DNA of 64,000 nt from Lycocorax pyrrhopterus obiensis (GCA_014706295.1 JACSVZ010000016.1:9839168-9903167), one strand, 5' to 3'. Positions 11,801 through 25,519 are shown, counted from the stretch's first letter. Notes: generated from the letters alone by a model not told the origin. Program-made: numbers and translations.

Positions 11801-14800
11801 TATACTTCCTAATTAAGAAAACCAAAGTTATCTGCCTAGACCACGGTCAGTCTTCAGTCTTCATGTGTTGGAAGAGGTTAGCAATGTTAAACATGCACAA
11901 CCAAGGGAAAATTCTTGTCCAGTAATAGATGAGACCTAATCCATGAGGCCTGAGTAGTACATATTTATGTCAGGAATTACCACTCAACATGAGTAATGCC
12001 TCCAAAAATGGAATCTCAGAAGAGAAAAGCATTAGAACAGTGCAAAATATCCCCAGTTCAGTTAAAGATGTTAACAAGTGTATATGTAAATATGAAATTT
12101 CTGAGGGTCTGAAATTTAAAAACACATTCAGATGGGTGGAGTTATCTATAACCTACAGTTGTCTATGATTATGAAACACAGGGAAAGCAAAATTGAAGTT
12201 CAGCACGGCATAACTCAGTTTCTTTTGTTTCTGGAACCAGAAATCGGACTAGCCTATAGTTCTGATGCAACACTAGAATTTTAACCTGAGGGAAATAAAT
12301 TCTCATTTTTATAATTCTGCTGTAATGATTATGTATCCTAAACTACAAATAACAGAGTCCCCACAAACAGAAATATAGAAGACTGAGGTCTGACCCCTCC
12401 TACCTGAGAGCCTGAAAAATAATTTCCTTCCTAAAACTGATTAATTTTTACAAGAAACAATAATGAAGGAGTTTTGATCAAGCAGAAGCAGAATATACAC
12501 AGCAGACAATTCCCACCAGGAATTAATGTTCCTCAGAAAGTAGAAGGAATTTTTTATTTCCTATTTTTTCTGCTATTAGAAGTCAGCCTTCCTCTCCTTT
12601 TCAGAAACCATAGAAAAATGGCTTTTGCTCAGCTGTACCTTCAGCATGGCAGAGGCTCAGCCAATAAATGCAGACAGTAAGTCTCAGAGTAAGAACACAG
12701 CAAAAGACAACTATGGATGGCTCAGAGGAGGAGGGGGGAAAAGGCTGGGCCAAACATAGCAAGTTTAAAGACTGATTCTGACCTCTAACCATAATGGATT
12801 TGGAATACTAGTAAGCAATGCACACAGCTGGAGAAAACAGCATAATGAGACCATGCTTATGCTCTCTCCACATACATGTACTTATAGGCACACACACCAA
12901 CATCTTTAGAGAAAGCATTCATGTGAACAAGATTTCATTACTGTTCCAAGCCATCTTTAGCCAAATTTTCTTAATATTAAAAAAAAAAACCACAAAAAAC
13001 CCACAACAGCCAGAAAGATGCAAGTCTATCAGAGCAACCTGTAAAAAACCAGAATCAATCCAGTAAAACAGCAAACTTTGATGTATTCAAGTGCTTTGCT
13101 AAATTAAGGTGGAAGAAAGTGTTTATGAAGCTTTCAGCTCTATTCTGCTACTTTCAAATGTTGTACTTGCAACTGACTGGCATTTGAAACATCAGATCCC
13201 TATTCACACCTAATATTATAAGTCACCTGCTAAAACACAAATAAAACTAATTAAATGCCATAGCTAATTTATTTAGTCACTTCTTGCAAGCTAAATGAAA
13301 GAACACATCTAGTGCATGAACTTGTACATGAAAAGTCATCCCTCTGCAATAAAACATTTTTTTTAACCTCCTGAGCTGGACCCAGCTGCTTTTCATACAT
13401 CTATAACAAACTTTGTGCCAAATGAACTGCTTATATATTTTTCTAAACAAGCCCCACTTTACTTTTTCCAATCAGTCCAGACAGATGGCAAGTAAAGAAA
13501 ACACTTTAGTGTCAATCTGGTGGAGACCGTCACTGAAGTAATTTTGCCAAGAAAAAACAGACTAAACATTAATGAGGCCAAATAGAGAAGCTTGTTTTAC
13601 AGGCTGGAAGTATTAGACTTCTCTGGACTTACAGAAATTCAATAGTAGCTTTAAAGTGCTTGCAAGGAAACACTTCTCCACTTTCCTGCAGCACGTAGCA
13701 ACCGTATTCTAATTGGGGTAGCAATGTTCAGTCCACACCAGCAAGAATGGGTATTACATTTCTAAAAACATTGGCAAGGAAGTGTTTATTTTCTTGGGTT
13801 TTTTTTCCTCTTGATGTACACAAAAGTTTTTGCACCCTTGCAACGATTATATTTTCCACTACAAAGAATGAACTTTGTGGAATTTGCCTATGATGTTACA
13901 AAGCCACTCCTATTGAAAGCCGTTACTGTTCAGCTTTTGAACACTATCTGAAATAATACCACATTTGCACAAGTGTCGACTCCAGCCTAATCTCTCTTGC
14001 ACCTGCTTTTGTGCATGTATCTAATAATGCCAAGAAAAAGGAAAGAAGATTAAGGAAGATCCAAAACAAAAATTCTCTTTGACAAGGTGCTTGTTTTGAC
14101 TTGTCAAGACACTACAAGATTTTTGCCTACAAGACACTATTCAAGTTTGCATTATCAAGTATGTCTTGCAAGTGAGATGCAATTCCCTCCAACTGCAGTA
14201 CTTTCATTGCCTATCGCGTGCTAAGACCTGACCAGATACAACAAGCACTGAAGCAAAATTAGCCTGAGTGCAGAATAAAAATCTGTGATCGCCTCAGGAG
14301 GTTTCAGACAGGTCGGTTACATCCTTGGCATCCAGGCCTCCTCAACAATGAAAGGATCAGTTAAGCAAGAGGTACAGAGTGCATAATACAGGTTTTAAAA
14401 CAGTCACTTCACTTTGAAAATTCATCACAGGAAAACTGCCATCAGTTATCTTTATGTCTCAAACTTGGGGCTTTCTGTAGAAAACAGTTTCTTTAGATGC
14501 TCTGACACTGTTCTTATTGGTAAGTTTGAGCAAGGGAAAAGGCTACTTGATAATTTGTAATTCTGTTTTTAACATGTCTTAACTCCGTGATAATAGAGTG
14601 AGCACAAAGAGTCCATGTACTATTCCCATCAATACTGCCTTCATCAGTAACTGGTGCAGCTGCTCTTGTGTCAGGAGAGACCTGTAAAGTATTTTGACCG
14701 ATCAAGGCAGAATTGTATTGAGCAGTTTCCAATGGTAAGGAAGATCCAAAGGTAAAATGGGCTCACTATATTACATTTCTCACAGCTTTCACCTTTCATT

Positions 14801-17800
14801 CTTCAGCACTTCTTTTGTAATGCTCTTTCCTCATCTTGTCTTTTTTAATACAGTGTCTGGTAAGTATTTTCAAACAATACCTAGCCATTTGAGGATGAGT
14901 TGCCAGGTTTCCTTTCCTCTTCTGTGCAGCTGAAGCAGTGGTCCAGACTCCAAGGAGGACAGCATGTTGGATGGGAAATATCTGGGCGTACAAACTGCTG
15001 TGTGAGGAGCACTGTAGAGATTGTGGCAATGTCTGGTGGGAGTGTAGCTCTTAAACTATTAATACTGAAAATTATTTTGAAGGCTAGAGAATCATGAACA
15101 GATTGAATTATTTGCCTTGACTAGCTCATTTTGGTGTTGGTTTGCCTTATTTCTCCACAAAAGTATTTCATTTATCAGTGTATTCACCAGACACTGTAAT
15201 TTCATGCCAAAGCAGATACAAGTCTAAAGAAAAGGATCTAAAGATACAGATATAGATAAATAATCAGGGATGAGTTTAAAAGATATATCCAGAAGACAAA
15301 GCTTCAAAAGATGCTGTTAACTAGATTGCTTTGTGCTAAGGACATTCAGTAAACAGATTATCTCTAATAAGCTTATCCTGTATTAAAGCGCTAAGGAGTC
15401 GATGCTGTGATAAGACACTTTTCAAAGGCAATGAATTATAGACACACAATCTTATGCAGGGAGCAGAGCAAGCTTTCCCTTCTCCCACAGTGCTGCTCAG
15501 TGGCTCCCTGCACACACACTAACTGCTGAGGAACACAGACACACCAGGTAAGTCATTCTGGGAAAAGCCGATCAAGTTAAGTACCAGAAAACTGTCGGGA
15601 TAAGGAAAAAACCTCACTGCTCTCAAAGCCACCTGTAGAACTTTCTGCACTTGCACAGAGGCATGGGAAGAGCAAACCCAGTGTAAACTACCTGAGAGCA
15701 GAAGTGTTTTCCTGCAGGTATTTCAATCTGGAATAGTGACGTAAAAGTTTCACCAAGAAACCCTCAGACATCAATAACCATGTAAGGACAATGGCAATAA
15801 CTGCAAAACTCATCCAAGAATTGCAATGTGGTTTTCCTTTCACTACAATTTTAAGATCAAGATAGTTAAATGATCAGGTGTAAAGAGGCAAAAATTACAT
15901 GAACAGAAGTTGCCAAGAAGACCAAATCAGTGAAATCTATGGCATTTACAATAAATTTTTGAACTGGGAAATGCATTAAGACTTGTGTAAGTCATGAGCA
16001 AGCTTCTAATTTTCATAGTGGAATATTTCTGGGGCTCTCAAGCTTTCAGTTCGCAGAGAAGTCCCTAGACATACTGCATTTGAATTCTGAATACAGAAAG
16101 CATCATCCAATTTGTTAAAAATGTTTCTATGACTGCAGTAACAAAGTCAGCATTGATAAAACATCATTTGCTGCAAGCTATAAGGAAATCATTCCATCAC
16201 TTCCAGCACACACCAACTTGATTTATGAAAAGGTCAGGGAGCAAAGAAATTCTCAAACCAGTGAAAAACATGTGAAATAATCAGAAGGATGTCTAGCTAA
16301 TATAAGAAGATTACAAATGCTGAAAGAGCCGTAGACAGGCACAATAAAGAAAGGAGGATGGTAAACAGAAAGATTTGGGAAAGTTGAGGCAATTACCCAC
16401 TAAGAAGTAAATTCTTGAGTCATGTTACAAATCAGCATGTCCTACCAAATCTAAGTAGGAATGTGCCAATTAGCAGAGCAAACATTCCAGTTCTGAGCAT
16501 ATCTGCCTGCAATGGCCTGTCTTGGAAGGTTAAACCGCCAGGTTCGAGCTGTGGACTCAGACAGTGATACCAGGGCTCCAACCAATTTTCAGGGTATCTT
16601 TTCAGAGTCTGATTAGGCACACAGCTCTAATGATGGCTGAGAGACTGGCTGTCATGCAAAGTGGTAAAAAACAGCCTAGTGTTTCCATAAGTTTTCACTA
16701 TGTATTTTTCCACCCTCCAAAATAAGCGTGTTTGCTAAACACAAACCGTGTAACCTTGTTGTCGTGGATAATGCATTAATTATACAGTTCTACAATTAGC
16801 AGCTTCAACTTAAAAATAAAAAAAAAGTTCACAGGTTTGCAGGCTGTCACAAGAAAAATCCACAAAGTGTTTCTTTCTGTTTACTTAATTTGCTTGTGAA
16901 GTTGCTGTGGAAAGAGAAAAATAATGATGCACAGAAAAAAAAAACCTCCAGAGAATCCAGCCATTGATTAAAAAAATGTTAATTAAGAATGCCTTCAGAA
17001 TGATATCTAATTTTGCATACAGGGAAAAAAGCATCTAAGAGAGAATTAAAGGCAAGTCCCATGATATAGATGCTTTGGTTTGGATTAAACTGCTAAAAGC
17101 CTCAGACTTTAAACACCATAGAAAAAAAATACCCTACATATACCAGAGGGAGTATTAGCATTGTAAGGAAAAAACACTATACAATGTGATAGTTTATAAT
17201 TGCAAAGACAGTGGAAATAAAAAGTTTAATAAATCACTTTTCCTCCAATGTTTTTGCCTTTAAGAGTTCTCTCCTTTTCAGCTAAGCCCTTATTTAAACT
17301 TCAACTGCAGTATAACAAATCTTTATTCTGCAAGCTTCACTGTCTGGCAAGTTGTTGAAGAATGAAATCTTGATCTATAAATTAACTCAAAATCTACATA
17401 TCTAAAAGTACAGCACATGCCCTCAGGCATTTAAATCCCATAGGCAGTAGGTCAGACCTAATTGTTGCCACCATGCTCTTTACGCTGAGCACACTCGGGA
17501 CAATATGAATCCCCTTCCCCATAAAGGGAATAGATCAATAAAGACTATCAAGATCCATGAGCTGACTGATTACCCAGAGCGTAAGGGAAGGATGAACATG
17601 CTGACACATATAGAAAGTAGATTCACATTTGTGAGTGCATGCAAAAGATCCATATGGGCAGATAAGTACAAGCTGAGAGTGTTTGAACAGAATTCCACTG
17701 CTCTCCCAAATCTTACACGAACACAGGACTGTAACAAGAAGATTAATAGCCTCCTGCACACATTGGTTACCACACACCACACCATGCTGACAATCCATAC

Positions 17801-18239
17801 ACATTGCACAAGCGAAAAAGGAAACGGCTGATGTAGAACACATTCCAAGGGTTTCATATTTGTGGAATTTCTCTTCTGCATTAGGCAATTCCTTTATTTC
17901 AGTAATTCACAAAGAGGTTACACATGCATCCTGAAAGGGCAGACTCAGCCAAAACAAAATGCTCAAGTGAGCATCTTTATTTAGCATCATAGATATAAAA
18001 ACATCTCCAACCATGCCAGCATATGCTCACCATCAAGGAGAAATGTGCCCCAGATTTTTTTCTTCCTAAAAAGTGGACAACATAGCCACAGAGAGGGCTG
18101 GCCAATGAAACTATGCATATATTTCCTCAGCATTGGTTTCTGTGGAAATCCTATCAGCAGCTCTGTCTGGTTTCTCACAGTGATTCATCACCATGCTGGC
18201 CCAGGAGGCCAGAATGATGTAAACTAATCTGGAACTTTC
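8873..18239. other. Unique AT-rich non-coding sequence
   Basis: About 9.4 kb with no supported coding exon, RNA gene or repeat. Open frames reach only about 130 codons (9547-9939, minus) and show no domain character. Overlapping open frames on opposite strands at 17505-17888 have translations without recognisable motifs. Scattered TAATTA-type and ATTAAT-type strings, for example near 13245 and 16775, are compatible with regulatory DNA but also with AT-rich composition. Confidence 0.55.
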
Positions 18240-18500
18240 AAGGAAGCATAAGGAGCATTGGCACAAAGCTCTCATCAAATTTCATTTATTGGCTAACTCA
18301 TTTAGACCCCTCCGAAATCCCCAATATAAACTTTACATTTTAAGAACAGGTAAACGTTGCCTGCTGACCATTAACTACTGCCAAAATAACAATTGCTGCC
18401 TCTGCTAATTCTCCTTTTGAGGGTATCAGTGGCCTCTAGGGAAGCAACCAAACAGAGATGCTAATATTGTTTATAAAGCCTGGGAGCAGCCAAGCCAAGC
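18240..18500. promoter_or_regulatory. Candidate conserved non-coding element (enhancer-like)
   Basis: The block has a dense set of strings resembling developmental transcription-factor sites. These are a forkhead-like GTAAACG near 18350, a SOX-like AACAAT near 18388, and a forkhead-like TGTTTATA near 18469. It is free of simple repeats and transposon relics. The call is inference from motif density and balanced composition only; conservation could not be measured. Confidence 0.2.
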
Positions 18501-21500
18501 CCTTTGAATCCAAATAACCCTAAACTTTGAGCTCAGAAAAAGAATAAAAGTCAAATTTTATTTCCAGTTCTAGATCCTTCTTTTCGTGAGCTGAGCACAA
18601 ACCAGATGCAATTGTCTTTCCTTTTACCAACAGCAGATCCTGCTGTAGCAGCAGGGCCCTGCTGAGAGAAAAGTGAGGGTCCAGAATTTGTGGAAGTTTC
18701 TGCCTTTGAGGATTTGATTTCTCATACTCATACAGTAACTCAGCAGATCTACAGATAGGTATAAAAATGTCTTATTATGGCATTTAAGGAAGTGAGAAGA
18801 AAACTGTTAAGATAAAGGGTGCCTTTATCTGAGGTGCATAGAATTAAAGTCTTTGCGCTTCACGGGAATGGAGCTGAAATACTCTTGTAAGGGGGAAGAA
18901 AGTGGAAATTTCCAAACTCCATGTGCAAAAATGTCAAAATAGAAACATTTTGGGGTTAACTCTCATTGCAGACACATTCTTTTTCAGTATTTTGGATATA
19001 TAAAGAACATTTCAGTGAGAGCTCAGCCAGTATAAAATCCTTCAGTACTGCCACAATGCTAATGATTTTCCAAGCACCCAAACTAAAAATACTTGATTCT
19101 TTTTTTCTTTTTTCAAATTACCATTGCCCATTCTTTCTCACTGAGAACTATGAAGCAGAGGCCTAAGTCTCCAGATTCTGCTGCTAATTAGTTGTGGGCA
19201 TAACAAAAAAATTCATTTTAAACATATGACAACACTAGGAAGAGGAATCACATTCATAAAAGCTCCAAATATGTTCAAAAAAAATCAGACTTTAAAAATA
19301 TCAGTAAGGAAGTTAAGAAGTTTAGAGTATGAAAACCAGACTTTTTTCCTCAGTTAAGATCTTCAGATCTTCAAAGAATATTTTATAATGCTACTTGTGC
19401 TATAAATTCTTTTAATGGCCCTCATCACATGTGTTACCTCATCTATATTGTTATACCAGCAGAGACACAACCATAGCTTACAATAATCCCTGCACGCCTT
19501 AGGACTGGATATTTTCAAGTATGCAATTCTTCATGGTTTAAATATATACATAGAAAACAAACTTAAAACTCCTTCTTAATTCTGTATTAGTTCTTTCTCT
19601 TTAATTCATTCAGACATCTAAGAATAGCATATGGGATAAAGAGATTCAAATGTATGCAAATGTATATATACATATTTACACAAATACAGCTGAGGTTGAA
19701 TAAATGTGATCCAGCAGAATGGATAGGAAACAAAATATAGTTGCCAGCTTCCCCTACAGTAATAGTACCCAATGGCAGGGGAAAAACATGAACTAGTGCC
19801 ATCATCTCCAAATGGTGAGCATTGTTTCTGGTCATATGACCCTGAAAACTCTTTTTTCCGTGCCAGGACACTCACTGCACTGATATCAGTGTCAAGTTTT
19901 ACGTTATTTAAGGAATTGCTTGTCTTTTAGAAGAAAAATGAAATATTAATTTTTTAAGTGGTGTGTTTTTACAGTGTTGCTCATTAAGTTCATTCTTTTG
20001 GTTGCTTTCCCATAGCCAGGGGGACAAAGGACTACACCAGCTACGAGCACAACAGGAATTACCAAGGCTTGATCATGGCTTACATGATGTCCTGCTAGCA
20101 TAGGAAAGATCCAGTTCAGAAATTGTGTAATACTTAGAAAGAACCACTGCTCTCACTCTGTGAAAATCCCACACACATCTGCCACAGGCTTACTTGCTGG
20201 TACCCCTCACAACACCAGCAGCTTTGTTTTGTTTTCTTCTGCATCTCATTCCTTTACTGCTGCTTTTCAGATGGGCCATCTAGGGGATCCCTTCTTTACC
20301 ACTCTTATTATGCTTCTAAAGCCATTCTGAAATCAGTCATTCTGGAGTCAAAATGATTCAGATGCAGTTTGGGGTTTTTTCATTTCTAAATTGTTTACCT
20401 AAACAGCAAACAAAAGCCATTGCCTCTAAGATCCATTGCTCTGTGGAGTATGTCACGCAGTACAGCTCATCTCAGATACACATGAGAGATCTTCTCACAG
20501 GATTGGTCCATGACTGCTGAGACTCATGTGCCAATAAGCAAAATAAAGGAAATAACAAACCACTAGCTGCTTAGTAATTTTTAAATGAAAACCCATGATT
20601 GAAAGAAGGATAAATATTTGCATCCCCTGTTCTCATCATTCCCCTGCTTACCTTCTCCCAAACCTCAGCAAATTTTTCACAAGCAGAAATAGCAGTGATG
20701 CTAATTCTGTGAGCATGAACACACTGAGTCAGCAAAACATAGTACAAAACCTCTTTCTTCTCCATGTTGTTTAGAATCAAACAAAGAAGGAGGCACGTGT
20801 CCTTTCCAAAGGACACCTTCTGTTAGCAGTAAACAATGCTCTTAATATTAAACAAAGCCACTGAAGAGCAAAAAGAAGTAACTGTTTATGTACCTCTCAG
20901 CAAAGAGGTAGAAGCACGAGGCAAAAAGATGCCATCCCCCCTTTCCCAGAAACAGATCCTGCCCTTTCTGCACTTTGCTAGCCAAGCCCACAGGTCTCTG
21001 CTGCTGGCTCTCCTGTCACACACAGGAACGACGTATGGCAGATGAGAGGAGGTCACTGCATGTGACTTTCCAGGACACTCTGCCCCTAAGGAGTCTGTCC
21101 ACAGTGCCAGGACTGACTAACGGGACTCGGCTTTGCCTGAGGCACTTGAACAACACGACCCTTTGGCCATCTCAGCCAGCTGGTCAAAACCCCTCAAAGC
21201 GGGAGCAATGAGGCAATGGTGCCTCTCAGAGGGGCAGCAGCAGCATCCCCTCCGTTTCGATGCTGGGATAACTGTGGCTTTACAAGGTGTCATCTTGGGT
21301 TACAAAAGGGCTTCAGACTGCCTGGGCACATGTTGAACTCTTGAACCCATCCTTGCTATTAGAAAGCACAGGGTCATCAGTTAACACACACAAAAAGTAT
21401 GGGAAATTTGAGAAAAAGGACACTACAAGACTGTGTGCTGAAACTGGAAAAGTTGTAAATTCTTTCCTTAAACTGCTTTTTCCAAAGAAGCCAACAGCCT

Positions 21501-21749
21501 TGCTCTGCCATCAGCACACCTCCTAACAGGTGTGCTCAGTGGCAAAGAGAAGCTGCTTTTAATCACAGGACTCCAGAGTTTTGCTGCCCCATGAGAAACA
21601 ACACTAACTGGTTTTCAAACCTATGAAAGAAAATTGAGGCAGGAGTCACCTTCCCCCACAAGTCCCACCACAAATTCCTGCAAGTGGGAAATGAAATAAA
21701 GCATTAAGGAAATTAAATTATTTTGAAAAGTTGAAATTAAAAAAATTGA
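18501..21749. other. Unique non-coding sequence
   Basis: No gene recognised. Overlapping frames at 19587-19875 (minus) and 20836-21526 (plus) are short and without domains. The interval 20930-21340 is moderately GC-richer but CpG-poor, so it is not a CpG-island promoter. Confidence 0.55.
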
Positions 21750-22125
21750 AGTGACCATGAAATGGTGGAGTTCAAGATCCCTGGGGAAGTGAGGAGGGCA
21801 CACAGCAAGCTCCCTGTCCTTGACTTCAGGAGAGGAAACTCCGCACTCTTCAGGAATCTGCCTAGTAAGAGTACCCCAGAAAAAAGCCCTGTAGGGAAGA
21901 GAGGCCCAAGAAAGCTGGTTAATATTCAAGAATCACCTCTTCCAAACTCAGGAGGGAGGCATCCCAAGAAAGAGGAAGTCAGGTAAAAATGCCAGGTCTG
22001 TGTGGACAAACAAGGAGCTCCTGGACAAACTCAAACACAAAAAGGAAGTATACAGAGGGAGGAAACAAGGACAGGTGGCCTGGAAGGAATACAAAGAAAT
22101 TGTCCAAGCAGCCAGAGACTTTTAA
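21750..22125 (+). mobile_element. CR1-type LINE ORF2 relic (endonuclease end and linker), broken
   Basis: Translated on the plus strand, 21750-21761 gives SDHE followed directly by MVEFKI. This is the C-terminal catalytic SDH motif of the APE-type endonuclease of CR1 LINEs. The frame continues with RRAHSKLPVLDFRR at about 21795-21836, a block typical of the region after the endonuclease. Part of the 3' half (about 21970-22125) lies in a different frame and gives [20 protein letters not shown], then [14 protein letters not shown] and [15 protein letters not shown]. These match the linker just before the reverse transcriptase in avian CR1 proteins. A frame change falls near 21920-21965. The homology ends at an A-rich run at 22124-22136. 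The reverse transcriptase and most of the endonuclease are missing, so the copy is dead. Family assignment is from memory of CR1 proteins. Confidence 0.85.
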
Positions 22126-23053
22126 AAAAAAAAAAACCACTCAATAAGTACTTCTTGTGAGCTCCAAAGCACCAGAGAGCCATCATCAAGATTACACCAG
22201 AAATGCAGTTTAGAATCACATGGAAGATTAATATTTATTGTAAATCCTGTTTTGACAAAAACATCTTTCCATGTTCTCTCATCCTTTTTACAGTCCCCTC
22301 GCACACATCCTGACAACCTTTGGGGCACACTAGAGCACAAGCATTCACCAGTGTTACAACACCACTTTACAATTCCCTATTTAGACTGTAAATACAATTT
22401 TCTTGATGCTGCATGAGCTGCATTTTAAGGCTACAGACTTCTGGGTATTGGCACATACTTAATCACATGTTAAATCAGACAGTTGCATGCTCCCATCTGT
22501 GCCACAGAAGATTCTAATCTTTCTTGGGTAGGTAACAGTTTTATCTGACAAATATTTTCAGAACACAGCAGCTGAGCTACCATTTATTACCATTTCCCAA
22601 GAGGGATTTGACCTTAGGACCTCATGACATTCTGCAGCAGGTACTACTTCCACACTTGCTGCTTCAGTCGTGAACAGTGTTACAGAACTGACTTTTCACA
22701 GAGAAATTTACCTTGCTATGTTTCCAAAATCATAGGAATGCTATTGGAAGACATATCTGTCAATTTTAAATCAGTGTATTTAAGAGGTCAGTGAATATTA
22801 TAGCACTATATGTTTTCATTTATTTCAAAGCACAAGCATATGCAATAATTTTCAAGGAATAGAAAAGCATCCAAGGGATCAAAAAGCAGATATTAAAGTC
22901 AAGTATACTACTGCTGGGGTGAGAGGAGCAGGAATTGGGACACATCAGCCTTGCTTTTTAGTGGGGTTTTTATCACTGCAGTATCAATGACCTTGATGAC
23001 AGAGAAGAGCAGTACTGAGGCACTACTGTATGCACAACAATCCCAGGTTAGAC

Positions 23054-23185
23054 TTTCTGTGGGACACAAGTTACTTATATGGAAAATCCAACATTTAATC
23101 TCTCTCCCTCAGCTTCCTCAGATGTGAAGCTGGCATAATAGGTATTTAATTTCTTACCTATCTCCAGAATGTGTTCAGTAATGCC
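23054..23185 (+). repeat. MIR/CORE-SINE relic
   Basis: The order of blocks follows MIR. CTGTGGGACACAAGTTACTTA (in the part from about 23057) fits GTGTGACC...CAAGTTACTTA. TTAATCTCTCT with CCTCAGCTTCCTCA and GATGTGAAG at about 23096-23129 fits the TTAACCTCTCTGTGCCTCAG-TTTCCTCATCTGTAAAATG core. ATAATAGGTA and TTACCTATCTCC fit the following AATAATAGTA...ACCTACCTC section. A short insertion (TATGGAAAATCCAACAT) separates the first two blocks. It is an ancient, decayed copy. Confidence 0.65.
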
Positions 23186-24411
23186 AAAAAAGGAAAATTT
23201 AATGAGTTTTAGCAAAGAAAAACTATTTAATTCCTCTCTCCCTGACAGATAGCTCTACCCAGTTCTGACCCTCACACTTCTGTCTCCTTACTCATTCACT
23301 GAAATCCTGCCAGATTATATTTTAGAACAGTTTATATTTCAACTGGACAGTATAAACATTTAATTATTGTCACCCAGCGACAACAATCTCTTGTACTGGA
23401 GTTCTAGTGTCTGTATGGCATTTTCTGAAATAATATATAACTGCTTTCCACATGTAAACTGTCTACCTCCTGCTCTTTTTAGGCCAGAACTTGTAGTTCC
23501 TGGGCAAAACTCCCACTGGAAGATTTTGCATTTCCTATGTACGTCAGTTGGTTGATACCAGCTCCCATGTTGGGAATTAATAGTGCACTGTGTCTGCTGG
23601 GCCTAAACTCTTCACTGAGTAATCTAAGGCTCTACTGGGTATGTCAGCAGGTTCAGTTCTGCAATTTCCTGTATTTCCTAAGTGCATCTGGGCCACAATT
23701 ATATCATGAACTATCTCTTTTCTGGTTAGAGTTTGGTTTGGGTGTTTTTTTTACAGCCTTAGTACAAGTTGGTGCAGATAATCAAGTCAGTGAAAATATC
23801 AATAAAAATATAACTCAAACATTAGTCTTCCCTTTCTTTTCCTTTTTGTAAAGAAAAAAAAAGCTTCAGCCAGAGATGGGCAGTTAGATCATTAACTAAT
23901 ATCAGCTAGCCCAACAACTTCTTGTTCATGTACTACTTGTTCCTTGTTTTTAAGGGTGAGACAACAGGGTATTATTTTTACATTTCATATAAACATTCCC
24001 TGAACAAGAGTGGAAGCTTGGAGTCACTTTTCATTCCTGATAAATTCAAAAGGCAGCACAGCATCTGACTGACTAGCTCAAGCCTGTTTTCCAGAGATAC
24101 AATTAAATGGTGTTGAAAAATCACATCAGTAGGCATTACTAGGTACTTTGGACTTTGGAGTTCTTGAGTTTGATCCAAAGACTGTCCTTGACTTCCATAA
24201 CATTTACGCTGGATTCCTCATGAAGACTAGGAACAAGGATTCAGGAACCCAAATTTAAACATCCCTGCTCTTTAAAGTCTTGGGCTATATCTTTCCCTTA
24301 ATCCATTTCTCTTTGCTTACAGAGCTGGTGTGAAAACCTTATGGCATGTCTCCACTATACAATGCAGAAATCCCTGCACCAGCTGGTGTGAGTACCCAGC
24401 ATAGCACCATG

Positions 24412-24486
24412 CTGAGCCATTAGCCTGGGTCCTGGGAGTAGTATAGATACATTAGCATGGCATTACGCCCAGGCTAATGAGCTCAG
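24412..24486. repeat. Inverted repeat, 18-bp stem with one bulge, 38-base loop
   Basis: The left arm CTGAGCCATTAGCCTGGG (24412-24429) is the reverse complement of CCCAGGCTAATG (24468-24479) plus GCTCAG (24481-24486), with a single unpaired A at 24480. The 75-base structure is imperfect but strong. Upstream, GGCATGTCTCCACTATA near 24344 resembles the termini of old archosaur/turtle non-autonomous DNA transposons from memory, so the hairpin may be the core of a MITE relic. The alternative is a transcribed small-RNA hairpin. No further pairing of the inner loop is evident. Confidence 0.6.
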
Positions 24487-25519
24487 GCTAGCTCTGCATT
24501 ATACTGCTTTGATCCAGAACTGGCTCCTCTGCAGCTCACACAGCCCCTCACTGCACAGAGCACGCTTGTCTCTGCACCGCTGAATGTTATCTGTTCCACA
24601 CATCACAGGCCTGCTCCTGCAGACCCACTGCTGTTTGAGTGCCATGCCTGTCTGAATTCTAAACACTCCAGTATGCAAAAATGTCTGCTCCTAAACTGAA
24701 ACTTATTTATCTATCCACACATTGCAATCTACAAATAAACACAGCACCTGCATCTCGCCACATTTCCTATTCAATACTGACTACATCACGTGCTTATATT
24801 GTGACTGAAACATGGAGTTTTAAATGAATCCCAGTAATCATCTGTTAGCTCTTTTGCCTTTAGTTTTGTGTGGAGAGGCAAGAATTCTGCATTTTAGTTT
24901 CATCACCCAGGTCTAAACATTGCTTCTTAAGCCAAAACTTACATATTCTCTCTCTCTTGGCAGAAGCTCATCTCTTGAATAGAAGGGAGTAGATCACTGA
25001 AATAGAAAAAACGTCATTGGCAAGACAGGTTGACTGACAGCCACTGCAATTAACTAAAAGATTTCAACTGCAATGTATTTCTGTGTCATGGGCAACAGTA
25101 ATGATTAGAGGGATGTGCACATATATGTATGTAACTGTATTTGTTACTTAGCAGTTATACCATGTCATCACTCTTAAGAGATTTCTTTCTTCCTGCTTAC
25201 CTATTCCAAACGACCAAACATATGTCTTTGATCTGCCTGAAAGGATAAGTATCTTACCAAGGGTATGAGCACATGAATAGCTAAGTAAAGCTCCTGACAC
25301 AGCAGAATGCATTTGCACACACCTAAGACAAAGGCTAAATGTTGAAATGGAACAATCAGAATAAAAAACACTGAAAGGAGCAAACTTGTAATTACCAACA
25401 GGAGCAACATCCTTTCCTCATCAATCCTCAGGCATGCTTATATTAAGCCATAAAGGGTTAGACAATTCTGGAGGGATAGTCTTTCAGGGTTTTTTTGTTT
25501 AATGTGTTAGAGCTAAATC

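Larger units (their letters stand above)
22137..25500. other. Unique non-coding sequence with old repeat relics
   Basis: Apart from the MIR relic near 23.1 kb and the inverted repeat at 24.4 kb, nothing is recognised. Open frames are at most about 104 codons (23537-23851, plus) and are low in charged residues, as expected for chance frames in AT-rich DNA. Confidence 0.55.

Noticed and set aside
16540..16551. GGTTCGAG, resembling a tRNA B box
   Set aside because: No paired A box at the right distance and no cloverleaf could be formed.
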